The position numbers and the translations under genes were made by a program. Under the pieces are notes generated by a model. That model was not told the origin of the DNA, searched no databases, and saw only the letters and a list, made by a program, of their open reading frames with translations. DNA of 6,880 bases from Methanobacteriaceae archaeon (GTDB lineage: Archaea > Methanobacteriota > Methanobacteria > Methanobacteriales > Methanobacteriaceae). The DNA is taken from NCBI GenBank assembly GCA_011620845.1, contig WOYJ01000027.1, positions 1 through 6,880 of the forward strand, in the 5' to 3' direction. Positions 1 through 5,623 of the stretch are shown here, one piece after another (within the stretch, counting starts at the first letter, position 1; every line of letters begins with the position of its first letter).

Positions 1-219
1 AAAAAAAATAATATAAAATTAGCTGAAAATTAATACCAGAATCATGACAACTAAAAAATGAACAGTCACAAATATTCAAAAAAATGAACTAGAGATTTCT
101 ATTATTGAACTCTGGAGTGGTATATCACCCAGAAATGAGAGATAATGATAAGTTTTCCCGGTGGCCATCACATTGCAGTTCATACGTTGGTACCGTTAAG
201 GAATATGCAGACTATCTAC

Positions 220-230
220 TATAATTTAAA
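220..230 (+). promoter_or_regulatory. TATA-like box for the methyltransferase gene
   Basis: The bases TATAATTTAAA resemble an archaeal TATA box (TTTAWATA-like). In archaea transcription starts roughly 25 bases downstream, which would fall near 250, just before the ribosome-binding site at 253-259, giving a short leader. Position and composition fit, but AT-rich spacers produce such matches by chance. Confidence 0.4.
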
Positions 231-252
231 CATGGAAACTGAATTTCATCAC

Positions 253-259
253 AGGAGAT
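253..259 (+). promoter_or_regulatory. Ribosome-binding site fixing a TTG start
   Basis: AGGAGAT lies 7 bases before the TTG at 267. The nearest ATG (274) is in another frame and is followed at once by a stop, so this site supports TTG as the true start of the methyltransferase. Confidence 0.7.
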
Positions 260-266
260 ATAAACC

Positions 267-950
267 TTGAAAAATGTAAAGAACCACTTTGAAGAAGAAG
301 CAGAAGAATATGACAGTTTAATATTGAAGTTAATCCCTGGCTATCAGGAGATGATAGATTCCCTAATTAGAAGTATCCCTTTTGAAAGTTCCAAATCCAT
401 TAAAGTCCTGGATCTGGGATGTGGAACTGGTAATATAACAAATGAAGTTAAAAAGAGATACTCACAAGCAAAAGTAACCTGCGTCGACCTGGCCGAGAAG
501 ATGATCGAAATAGCCCAGTATAAGCTGGCTAGATATGATGATATAGAGTATCAGGTGGCTGATCTGCGTGATTTCCAGTATGGTGAAGATAACTACGACC
601 TCATCATATCCTCCCTGGCCATGCATCACCTGCGAACTGACGAAGAAAAGATAGTCATCTACCAGAAGATATACAACGCCCTCACAGAGGGAGGGGTTTT
701 CCTCATTGCAGACCAGGTTCTGACCTCCAGCGAACACCTGGAAAAGGTGAACCATGAACAGTGGAAAGAGTTCATGCTTAAAACCCTGCCTTTAAATGAA
801 GTTGAAGAGAAATGGGTACCTACCGCTTATAATGAGGATCATCCCGCACCTTTAGTGGACCATCTGGACTGGCTGCGTGATGTTGGGTTTAAAAAGGTTG
901 ATGTTATTTGGAAATACGTTAAGGGGGTTGTTTTTGGTGGTAGAAAATAA
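267..950 (+). CDS. Class I SAM-dependent methyltransferase
   Basis: Predicted 227-residue cytosolic methyltransferase that would transfer a methyl group from S-adenosylmethionine to an unidentified acceptor. The Rossmann-fold motifs appear in order: motif I VLDLGCGTGN (47-56) with the glycine-rich SAM loop, the acidic end of strand 2 at D74 in CVDLAEKM, an adenine-side D99 in VADLRDF, motif IV in YDLIISSLAMHHL (110-122), and GGVFLIAD (142-149). The C-terminal third (WKEFM, HPAPLVDHLDWL) is likely the substrate-binding part. The domain resembles the Methyltransf_25/UbiE/YrrT-like group common in methanogens, where the acceptor is rarely known. The TTG start is supported by the ribosome-binding site at 253-259. 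It is the only clear plus-strand gene and converges on ftsY, so it is outside the ribosomal operon. The class is secure; the substrate is not predictable from sequence. Confidence 0.92.
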   Translation: MKNVKNHFEEEAEEYDSLILKLIPGYQEMIDSLIRSIPFESSKSIKVLDLGCGTGNITNEVKKRYSQAKVTCVDLAEKMIEIAQYKLARYDDIEYQVADLRDFQYGEDNYDLIISSLAMHHLRTDEEKIVIYQKIYNALTEGGVFLIADQVLTSSEHLEKVNHEQWKEFMLKTLPLNEVEEKWVPTAYNEDHPAPLVDHLDWLRDVGFKKVDVIWKYVKGVVFGGRK

Positions 951-979
951 AAAAGGATTTTTGATTTTTAAAATAAATT
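951..979. terminator. Bidirectional T-rich terminator between convergent genes
   Basis: The 29 bp between the two stop codons carries T-runs on both strands. The plus strand reads GGATTTTTGATTTTTA just after the methyltransferase stop. The minus strand reads TTTATTTT after the ftsY stop and CCTTTTTTATTTT slightly further on. Archaeal RNA polymerase terminates at oligo-T tracts with little need for a hairpin, so this spacer plausibly ends both transcripts. Confidence 0.55.
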
Positions 980-2182
980 CTATTCCCCAAACACCTGCTC
1001 CACCATCCACTCCGGCTTAAATTCCATGATATCGGAGTAGGATTGTCCTGTGCCTAAAAAGAGTATTGGTTTATTTATCACGTGTCCGATGGATAGTGCT
1101 GCTCCGCCTTTTGCATCGGCATCTGCTTTGGTGAGTATTATACCATCTACGCCAACCGCGTCATCGAATTTTCTGGCCTGTTCCACGGCATCATTACCGG
1201 TTAACGCATCACCCACAAATAAGATTAGATCAGGTTTTATTACCCTCTGGATCTTCTTCATCTCGTCCATAAGGTTCACGTTGGTCTGCATCCTGCCGGC
1301 GGTGTCCACCAGGACCAGTTCTTTGCCCTGGGCCCGAGCGTGTTCCACGGCATCGTAGGCCACCGCTGCGGGGTCGGCGCCCTTTTTATGTTTTATGATC
1401 TTAACACCGATTTTATCGGCGTGGTGGGTTAACTGTTCAATAGCCCCTGCCCGGAATGTATCTGAGGCAGCGATTACCGGTTTGTAACCCTTCGCCATGA
1501 AATGGGTGGCTACCTTGGCTATGGTGGTGGTTTTTCCCGTGCCGTTTATACCCACGAACATGATCTTAAGTGGTTCACCCTGTTTACGCTTCAAGGCAAT
1601 GAGGCTTTCTATATCTTGACTGTCAACTTCCAATATCTTAGAGATTGCCTTTTTGAGGGCTTCTTTGGTAAATTCTGATACGTCACTTCTTCGTTTGATT
1701 TTCCGACCTACCAGGTCTTCTTTTACAGAATTTATAATCTCTTCAGCGACTTCCAGTGCAACATCTCCCTCGAGGAGAGACATTTCAAGTTCAAAAAGAA
1801 TATCATCCACATCCTTCTCGGATATGGTTTTATGGCGGACAAAGGAAAATATACCTTTTTTTTCCTTTTCAGAGGGTTCCATCTCTTCATCTATGGCGTT
1901 GCCCTGTTTTGTTTCAGCTTCTTTAGTATTAGACTTTTCCTTCTTTTTGTCTGATTTTTCTGCTGTGGTATCAGATTTGTCTGCTCTCTTCTCATCAGCT
2001 TTTTCAGCCTTCTTCTTATCAGCCTTTTTAACTTTCTTCTCATCTTTTAGAGCCTTCTCAATACCAATTTTCCCAGGTTCTTCCTGAACCTCGCTTTTTT
2101 GAGCTTCTTCTTCCTCTTGGGATAACTTATCTGTTATTTTACCAACAGTGCCAGAAAGTTTCTTTTTTAGGGATTCAAACAA
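980..2182 (-). CDS. ftsY: Signal recognition particle receptor FtsY
   Basis: SRP receptor GTPase, 400 residues. It pairs with the Ffh/SRP54 GTPase at the membrane and hands ribosome-nascent chain complexes to the translocon. The NG domain has all the expected motifs: P-loop GINGTGKT (211-218), the SRP-family DTFRAGA (241-247), DTAGR (293-297), TKAD (351-354) and GTGQ (377-380). The N helical bundle covers about 110-195. Residues 1-20 (MFESLKKKLSGTVGKITDKL) form a basic amphipathic start like the lipid-binding helix of other FtsY proteins. Residues ~22-109 are a highly charged, low-complexity K/E/A/D-rich linker. The start is TTG, with GGAGG (2193-2197) and an overlapping GGTGA (2189-2193) upstream. 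It is the last gene of the minus-strand run, 101 bp after pfdA, so it may use its own promoter as well as readthrough. Confidence 0.97.
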   Translation of the reverse strand: MFESLKKKLSGTVGKITDKLSQEEEEAQKSEVQEEPGKIGIEKALKDEKKVKKADKKKAEKADEKRADKSDTTAEKSDKKKEKSNTKEAETKQGNAIDEEMEPSEKEKKGIFSFVRHKTISEKDVDDILFELEMSLLEGDVALEVAEEIINSVKEDLVGRKIKRRSDVSEFTKEALKKAISKILEVDSQDIESLIALKRKQGEPLKIMFVGINGTGKTTTIAKVATHFMAKGYKPVIAASDTFRAGAIEQLTHHADKIGVKIIKHKKGADPAAVAYDAVEHARAQGKELVLVDTAGRMQTNVNLMDEMKKIQRVIKPDLILFVGDALTGNDAVEQARKFDDAVGVDGIILTKADADAKGGAALSIGHVINKPILFLGTGQSYSDIMEFKPEWMVEQVFGE

Positions 2183-2283
2183 AGAAGTTCACCCTCCATC
2201 TATCCTGAAATTTATCTTATCTTAAAAATTTTCTTATGTTTATCTTAAAATTTAAAAAAAGTAGTTTACTGGATCTGATCTTT
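2183..2283 (-). promoter_or_regulatory. pfdA-ftsY spacer: oligo-T terminator, possible ftsY promoter
   Basis: About 25 bases past the pfdA stop the minus strand has seven consecutive T residues (2254-2260), enough for an archaeal oligo-T terminator. Closer to ftsY it has two related AT-rich blocks, each containing TTTTAAGATAA, roughly 27 bases apart; either could serve as a TATA-like element. The ftsY ribosome-binding site is at 2189-2197. Whether ftsY is read from here or by readthrough cannot be decided from sequence. Confidence 0.4.
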
Positions 2284-2718
2284 TTATTGGGGATGGTTTT
2301 CATTTCCTTCCAGTTTCTGTATGAGTGCTTCAGCTTCTGGTGTCTTTTTTGTGATGAAATCGGTGATCTTATTAAGCTGATCTGTAATTTTAGCTGAAAC
2401 TTCCTCTAAGTCCTTTTTCTGTTCCTGGATGCTTTTTTCTGCTTCAGTTATTTTCTTCTTAACTGCTGCTCCAGCACCTAAACCGACTATGACTTCATCG
2501 GTGTTTTTGATCTCGGTTATGATGAAGGAACCGGCACCGATGGGGACCAGAGTTTCCGTGTCCTTTTTATCCTTGATAGTCTGCAGAGTTTCCTGGGCTA
2601 TGGTTAGATCGGCTATGTTGGCCTGTACAGTTTCCATCTGCTGGTTTAAAATATCTGCCTGCCCCTGGTACATGTTAAGCTCGTTTACAAGCTGATTCAG
2701 GCGTTCTCTATCATCCAC
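2284..2718 (-). CDS. pfdA: Prefoldin alpha subunit
   Basis: Alpha subunit of archaeal prefoldin (GimC), a hexameric (alpha2-beta4) cytosolic chaperone that captures unfolded chains and delivers them to the group II chaperonin. The 144-residue product has the family layout: an N-terminal coiled coil (LNQLVNELNMYQGQADILNQQ...), a central beta-hairpin segment with the hallmark ETLVPIGAGSFI followed by EVIVGLGAGAAVKKK, and a long C-terminal coiled coil. I place the start at the GTG at 2716-2718: AAGGAG (2727-2732) lies 8 bases upstream, and the resulting N terminus MDDRERL resembles known archaeal PfdA. An in-frame GTG at 2725-2727 overlaps that ribosome-binding site and is unlikely. The gene begins 5 bases after the rpl18a stop, indicating co-transcription. 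Confidence 0.94.
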   Translation of the reverse strand: MDDRERLNQLVNELNMYQGQADILNQQMETVQANIADLTIAQETLQTIKDKKDTETLVPIGAGSFIITEIKNTDEVIVGLGAGAAVKKKITEAEKSIQEQKKDLEEVSAKITDQLNKITDFITKKTPEAEALIQKLEGNENHPQ

Positions 2719-2723
2719 TTTAA

Positions 2724-2954
2724 TCACTCCTTAAGGAGGGCTTTAACTACTGGATCCAGCACGTCCTTTTCGGAAATTTCTTTGATATCTTCTATTTTAA
2801 TCTTGCTTCTTTTGATATGGTGTTTGCTTCCAAATTCTGAATAAATTCTTTCTTTGATCTCTTCTTCATTGGTTGCTTTTAACTCTCTGGTGAAGGGTTT
2901 CAAACTGTTACCCGTCTCAAATTTACCCTGAATTCTAAATATCTTTGTTTTCAT
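2724..2954 (-). CDS. rpl18a: Large ribosomal subunit protein L18a (LX)
   Basis: Archaeal LX protein, related to eukaryotic L18a/eL20, a small component of the large ribosomal subunit. The product is 76 residues, normal for the archaeal family. It begins MKTKIFRIQGKF, typical of LX, and carries the basic GSKHHIKRSKIKI segment (42-54). The ATG at 2952-2954 overlaps the aIF6 stop in a 4-base ATGA, with GAGGG upstream inside aIF6. The same frame is open upstream to about 3056, but that part lies inside aIF6 and has no family resemblance, so the longer start is rejected. Overlap with aIF6 and the 5-base gap to pfdA point to translational coupling within the operon. Confidence 0.93.
   Translation of the reverse strand: MKTKIFRIQGKFETGNSLKPFTRELKATNEEEIKERIYSEFGSKHHIKRSKIKIEDIKEISEKDVLDPVVKALLKE
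2727..2732 (-). promoter_or_regulatory. Ribosome-binding site deciding the pfdA start
   Basis: AAGGAG on the minus strand, inside the end of rpl18a, sits 8 bases before the GTG at 2716-2718. It overlaps the upstream in-frame GTG at 2725-2727 and so cannot serve it. This selects the shorter 144-residue PfdA. Confidence 0.7.
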
Positions 2955-3625
2955 AAATATCCCTCTAGAAAACCAAATGTTTCTTCTATTCTTGCCAGTT
3001 CCGGCCCGGTGGTATTGGAACTTACTATGACTCCCTTTGAATTGGCCACTGTGCACGCTCCAACCAGTGATGTACCATTGTTAACTGTCCCTACATCTGC
3101 CGGTGCTTTTAGTATTTTCTCTACCATTTCAATATCCTGTGAGCTTGCGGAAGGATGTAGCAACACCCCTTTGTTGGTGGCGGCTGCCACAGACCCGGTG
3201 ATCTTGAATTTGGCTATAGTTCCCCTGACTACGTCTACATCTAAAACCTGGGATACCAGTTCCACTGCTTCATCGGAAAGCAGGGAATTTACTATGGCTC
3301 CAGAATCATTGGCCAGTACGATGTTACCCACCGCGGTTAGCCTGTCTGGTATCCTCTCCACTTCAACACCAGTGTCTTTTATGGCTTCTATTTCCCGGTC
3401 GAAAGCATATTTGGAAACTACAAATCCATTGGAATTGCCGCAGGTAAGCGCCCCGGCCAGACTACTGCCGCTTATCAGGGCCTTCACTGTTTCCACTTCC
3501 AGTGATTCCTCAATTAAAACCACGGTTTCCGGTGTTAAGTTAGGAGGTATTATGGCCAAATTTTCTGTGGCTGCAATGGAAACCCCTATATTTGGGTTTC
3601 CACCCAGATTTAATCTTTTAATCAT
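2951..3625 (-). CDS. eif6: Translation initiation factor 6 (aIF6)
   Basis: Anti-association factor that binds the large ribosomal subunit and prevents premature joining with the small subunit; the eukaryotic homologue also acts in 60S maturation. The 224-residue product shows the repeated pentein pattern. At least four repeats of the form S/T-x2-G-x5-N-x2-G are visible: SLAGALTCGNSNG, TAVGNIVLANDSG, TGSVAAATNKG and SLVGACTVANSKG. The N terminus MIKRLNLGGNPNIGV and the C-terminal TTGPEL element are family-typical. I chose the ATG at 3623-3625, preceded by AGGTGG with good spacing. The in-frame GTG at 3632-3634 would sit inside that ribosome-binding site. The gene starts 9 bases after rpl31e and overlaps rpl18a by 4 bases. 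Confidence 0.96.
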   Translation of the reverse strand: MIKRLNLGGNPNIGVSIAATENLAIIPPNLTPETVVLIEESLEVETVKALISGSSLAGALTCGNSNGFVVSKYAFDREIEAIKDTGVEVERIPDRLTAVGNIVLANDSGAIVNSLLSDEAVELVSQVLDVDVVRGTIAKFKITGSVAAATNKGVLLHPSASSQDIEMVEKILKAPADVGTVNNGTSLVGACTVANSKGVIVSSNTTGPELARIEETFGFLEGYL

Positions 3626-3634
3626 CAAACCCAC

Positions 3635-3880
3635 CTACTCTACCAAGGTGACTGATACGGTACCATCCTCATCCTTAACGGCCTTTACCTTTATCTTTGG
3701 TGGTGTTTTCTGGATACCTCTTTCCCAAATTTTCTCATTTACAGATGAGTCTATTATTATATCATCAGATTTCATGTGTCTTTCCATGAACTCTCGAACG
3801 AGGCGTATTGCTTTGGGTGACCGGATGGTCCTGGGCACTTTTTTAACATCCCTTAATGGTATGGTGTAAATTCTTTCCAT
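3635..3880 (-). CDS. rpl31e: Large ribosomal subunit protein L31e
   Basis: eL31, an archaeal and eukaryotic large-subunit protein near the peptide exit tunnel, where it helps form the docking surface for chaperones and SRP. The 81-residue product begins MERIYTIPLRD and contains SPKAIRLVREFMERHMKSDDIIIDSSVNEKIWERGIQKTPPKIKVK, which is characteristic of the family, and it has the usual length. AAGGAG at 3889-3894 lies 8 bases before the ATG. It follows rpl39e after 27 bases and is followed by aIF6 after 9. Its presence beside L39e, another exit-tunnel protein, and with ftsY in the same run is functionally coherent. Confidence 0.96.
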   Translation of the reverse strand: MERIYTIPLRDVKKVPRTIRSPKAIRLVREFMERHMKSDDIIIDSSVNEKIWERGIQKTPPKIKVKAVKDEDGTVSVTLVE

Positions 3881-3899
3881 GATCGATTCTCCTTAAATG

Positions 3900-3915
3900 A
3901 GGCATTCTTATGCCT
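3900..3915 (-). other. Small hairpin across the rpl39e stop codon
   Basis: On the minus strand AGGCAT and ATGCCT form a perfect 6-bp stem with the loop AAGA. The rpl39e stop codon (3908-3910) lies in the loop and the adjoining stem base. No T-run follows, so it is not an obvious terminator. It could influence translation or RNA processing between rpl39e and rpl31e, or be chance. Confidence 0.35.
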
Positions 3916-4063
3916 TGATCTTACTTCTTCTCCATTGCCTCATCTTAGGGTGGGTCCTTACTTTTCTTGATGTTTTAAGCATTACCCAGAGAGGCACTCT
4001 TCTATTTTGTTTGTTGGCTTTGGCCAGTCTTAATTTTTTGCCTAATGGCTTATTACTACTCAT
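3908..4063 (-). CDS. rpl39e: Large ribosomal subunit protein L39e
   Basis: eL39, one of the smallest ribosomal proteins, which lines the exit tunnel in place of part of bacterial L23. I found it by translating the minus strand between rpl31e and the PP-loop gene. The product is 51 residues, starts MSSNKPLGKKLRLAKANKQ and contains RRVPLWVMLKTSRKVRTHPK and RQWRRSKIKA, an almost complete match to the invariant eL39 pattern (very basic, two structural tryptophans). The ATG at 4061-4063 overlaps the end of the PP-loop gene by 8 bases (ATGAGTAG), with GGAG about 6 bases upstream. At this length it is easily missed by automatic gene callers. Confidence 0.96.
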   Translation of the reverse strand: MSSNKPLGKKLRLAKANKQNRRVPLWVMLKTSRKVRTHPKMRQWRRSKIKA

Positions 4064-4652
4064 ATTTTCTCCATCCTATTACTCTTGATTGTATGTGTTC
4101 TGGAAATATCTCGAGGGCAGTTCCATCTCCCCTCAACTCATCTATAAGGTATCTTATTTCTATCTCATAATCAGAATTATTATGTGTGGTGGTTTGCTCC
4201 TTTTTAAGTTCGAAGAGGTTACTTGAAAGATCATCGATGGTTTTATGTCCAAACCCGGTTAGGTTCAGGTACTGGACGTTCTTTGAATCCTCAAGGCTTC
4301 TGATCTGGTTTATATCCAGTTTTGGTGTCCGGTCATCCCTACGTGTTCCATCAGCAACCACAGGGTAGTTCTCTACCGCTACGTGCAGAACTTCCCGGTG
4401 CAGGTGGTTGAGTCCGTTGTTGGGATACCCGTCATCCAGGATAATTTCAGCAGCCTTCTCCAGTATCTCACGGTCTGGCTGAATTACTCGATGTGGAAAT
4501 CCCAGATTCCCCGCCGACACTGCCGCGGGCTTAAATGAGGGGTAAACACCAAAGTTTATAGTTACCAGTTCCACCTCGTATCCTAATTTTTGGAGTATCA
4601 CCGCCATGAGGGAGCTGTCTTTTCCCCCACTGTAGAGTACGCATGCTTTCAT
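4056..4652 (-). CDS. PP-loop superfamily ATPase, function unknown
   Basis: 198-residue protein of the PP-loop (N-type ATP pyrophosphatase) fold. This fold adenylates a substrate with release of pyrophosphate before an amide, thiol or similar group is installed. The ATP-binding loop SGGKDSS is at residues 8-14, right after the first strand MKACVLY. Other conserved-looking segments are NFGVYPSF (33-40), ADGTRRDDRTPKLD (100-113), probably nucleotide- or substrate-contacting, and LTGFGHKTIDDL (131-142). The C-terminal part (EIEIRYLIDEL ... EIFPEHIQSRVIGWRK) is not one I can assign. From memory it matches an archaeal group of uncharacterised predicted PP-loop ATPases. There is no strong ribosome-binding site before the ATG at 4650-4652. 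It sits between the PDCD5 gene and rpl39e and overlaps the latter, which suggests an RNA- or ribosome-related role, by inference only. Diphthine-ammonia ligase and tRNA thiolases are more distant fold relatives, not confident matches. Confidence 0.85.
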   Translation of the reverse strand: MKACVLYSGGKDSSLMAVILQKLGYEVELVTINFGVYPSFKPAAVSAGNLGFPHRVIQPDREILEKAAEIILDDGYPNNGLNHLHREVLHVAVENYPVVADGTRRDDRTPKLDINQIRSLEDSKNVQYLNLTGFGHKTIDDLSSNLFELKKEQTTTHNNSDYEIEIRYLIDELRGDGTALEIFPEHIQSRVIGWRKYE

Positions 4653-4670
4653 CTTTTATTAATGGAATAA

Positions 4671-4700
4671 TTTTATTTCCAGAATCTTTTTTATTTCCAG
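4671..4700 (-). repeat. Short direct repeat around the PDCD5-family stop codon
   Basis: CTGGAAATAAAA occurs twice on the minus strand, at 4689-4700 and 4671-4682, 18 bases apart. The first copy holds the gene's last two sense codons and the stop codon; the second is in frame with it and supplies a second TAA. It looks like a small in-frame tandem duplication. No function is implied. Confidence 0.5.
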
Positions 4701-5038
4701 GTGATTTTCATCTCTCTTTTTTGGCCAGCTAACCTTTTGAGAAGCACCTTGAGCTGTTCATCCGTTATCTTTGATTTTATCCTTCCCATCTGGGCTAACT
4801 GGATTAGCTGAAGTTCGATCTGGTCAACGAATTCCGGCTTGGTCAGGCGGAGGTTGGCCAGCCTACTTCGTGCTTCCGGGGTTAGAATCTGCATCATGGC
4901 CTGTCTTTTTTGAGCTTCAAGTTCACGTCGCATTCTCTCCTGCTCTGCTGCATCGTTTTGTTGGTGTGCAGCCTGCTGAGCAGCCTGTTGTTGTAACTGT
5001 TCCATTCTCTTGCGGCGTATCTCTTCAATGTCGCTCAT
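4691..5038 (-). CDS. PDCD5/TFAR19-family DNA-binding protein
   Basis: 115-residue member of the PDCD5 family, small helical proteins of archaea and eukaryotes described as DNA-binding in archaea. The N-terminal half is a long, charged, Gln/Ala-rich helix (MSDIEEIRRKRMEQLQQQAAQQ...), flexible or extended in known structures. The C-terminal half is the compact helical core, with ILTPEARSRLANLRLTKPEFVDQIELQLIQLAQMGRIKSKITDEQLKVLLKRL, the recognisable family signature. The ATG at 5036-5038 overlaps the end of rps19e by 14 bases, with GGAGGT (5044-5049) 5 bases upstream. The cellular role in archaea is poorly defined; constant association with ribosomal genes suggests a link to translation rather than transcription, by inference. 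Confidence 0.93.
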   Translation of the reverse strand: MSDIEEIRRKRMEQLQQQAAQQAAHQQNDAAEQERMRRELEAQKRQAMMQILTPEARSRLANLRLTKPEFVDQIELQLIQLAQMGRIKSKITDEQLKVLLKRLAGQKREMKITWK

Positions 5039-5492
5039 GAACTACCTCCCCCATCAGTACTTGGCCAGTTCTGGAATGTCTTTTTTTAAGCTGGTGGGAT
5101 GTTTTATCCAGGAAAGACCTGCCTTTAGGAGTTACCTGTCTGCCTTCACCGATTTTCTCGATGTATCCGGCAGTTTCAAGCTGGTGTAGTGCTCCTCTTA
5201 TTACTGCACCACTTCCTGGTCGGAATTTCTCTGCCTTGGAGCCCCTGTCTTTTTTACCACCATAGTATGATTTGAGACTGTTTATTCCTACGGGTCCGTC
5301 GATGTAGACTCTTCTGAGGATGGATGCGCACCGCACATACCACCAGTCAGGGTCTTCTGGTCTTCTTTCTTTGTGAACGCCTGTTTTAACAAATTGCGCC
5401 CATTCTGGGGCTTCTATATTCTTGTTTGCCTTTAATTCCTTTGTAACTTCACTGATAAGTGAATCTGCAGGTACGTCATAAATTGTGGTCAT
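5025..5492 (-). CDS. rps19e: Small ribosomal subunit protein S19e
   Basis: eS19, an archaeal and eukaryotic protein of the 30S/40S head needed for small-subunit maturation in eukaryotes. The 155-residue product has the winged-helix layout, with the signatures WAQFVKTGVHKERRPEDPDW (31-50), ILRRVYIDGPVGI (58-70), SYYGGKKDRGSKAEKFRPGSG (75-95), an RNA-contacting stretch, and the C-terminal LETAGYIEKIGEGRQVTPKG (105-124). The ATG at 5490-5492 is preceded by GGAGGA (5498-5503), one of the strongest ribosome-binding sites in the window. A 131-bp AT-rich spacer separates it from the YhbY gene, so it may have its own promoter. It overlaps the PDCD5 gene by 14 bases. Confidence 0.97.
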   Translation of the reverse strand: MTTIYDVPADSLISEVTKELKANKNIEAPEWAQFVKTGVHKERRPEDPDWWYVRCASILRRVYIDGPVGINSLKSYYGGKKDRGSKAEKFRPGSGAVIRGALHQLETAGYIEKIGEGRQVTPKGRSFLDKTSHQLKKRHSRTGQVLMGEVVHERH

Positions 5493-5533
5493 ATTTATCC
5501 TCCAAAATTATTTTTTTTGTCAAATTAATCTTT

Positions 5534-5604
5534 TTATCCAAATTAGCTTATTTGCCAAGTATTTTTTTTATCTATATTTACCAAGTATCTTATTATCCAA
5601 ATTA
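5534..5604. repeat. Cluster of four short related repeats
   Basis: Two exact copies of TTATCCAAATTA (5534-5545 and 5593-5604) flank two copies of CCAAGTAT (5555-5562 and 5581-5588), giving an A-B-B-A order with CCA cores 16-26 bases apart. A weaker relative (CAAATTA at 5521-5527) lies just outside. The arrangement surrounds the putative TATA-like core and could be a protein-binding site, a local duplication or AT-rich coincidence. Confidence 0.45.
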
Positions 5605-5621
5605 TCTTTATTCTTAAAGAT
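5604..5621 (-). other. 7-bp stem-loop just after the YhbY stop codon
   Basis: ATCTTTA and TAAAGAT form a perfect 7-bp inverted repeat with a 4-base loop, beginning 2 bases past the stop codon. It is AT-only apart from one G-C pair and is not followed by T residues on the minus strand. A processing or weak attenuation site is possible, a classical terminator less so. Confidence 0.35.
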
Positions 5622-5623
5622 TA

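Larger units (their letters stand above)
1..266. other. Leading non-coding region, no convincing gene
   Basis: The first ~100 bases are very AT-rich. A less AT-rich island at about 110-205 follows, then the leader of the methyltransferase gene. Two short overlapping plus-strand frames are open: 105-224 (TTG start, 39 codons) and 145-270 (ATG start, 41 codons). The second ends in a TGA that overlaps the downstream TTG start by two bases. I recognise neither product and neither has a good ribosome-binding site, so I do not call them genes. A 35-codon minus-strand frame (76-183) is equally unconvincing. No tRNA, repeat array or clear terminator is visible. It could be ordinary spacer or the decayed end of an upstream gene. 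Confidence 0.5.
5493..5623 (-). promoter_or_regulatory. AT-rich spacer before rps19e: possible internal promoter
   Basis: The largest gap inside the run. On the minus strand AAATATAGAT (about 5570-5579) is a plausible TATA-like core some 80 bases before the rps19e start. No clear oligo-T terminator follows the YhbY gene on this strand. Repeats and a hairpin in the spacer are listed separately. An internal promoter for rps19e is likely on spacing grounds only. Confidence 0.35.

Noticed and set aside
1050..1358. Plus-strand open frame opposite the FtsY GTPase domain
   Set aside because: Antisense to a well-conserved domain and without protein-like features of its own.
1653..2087. Plus-strand open frame of 144 codons opposite the start of ftsY
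   Set aside because: It reads the complement of the Lys/Glu-rich FtsY linker as Ser/Phe-rich sequence. No ribosome-binding site and no family resemblance.
2955..3056. Longer N terminus for L18a
   Set aside because: The extension lies wholly inside aIF6 in another frame and does not match the family. The ATG at 2954 gives the normal 76-residue protein with a good upstream site.
3009..3869. Plus-strand open frame of 286 codons opposite aIF6 and L31e
   Set aside because: Its translation is Ser/Thr/Pro/Leu-rich with no recognisable domain, and it lies antisense to two certain genes. It is open because of the codon use of the genes on the other strand.
4653..4690. Promoter for the PP-loop gene in the 38-bp gap
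   Set aside because: The gap is AT-rich, but there is no room for a TATA box with correct spacing and a leader, and no distinctive element. Co-transcription from upstream is simpler.
5519..5604. CRISPR array or tandem satellite in the rps19e spacer
   Set aside because: Only two copies of each short motif, unequal spacing and no spacer-repeat regularity.
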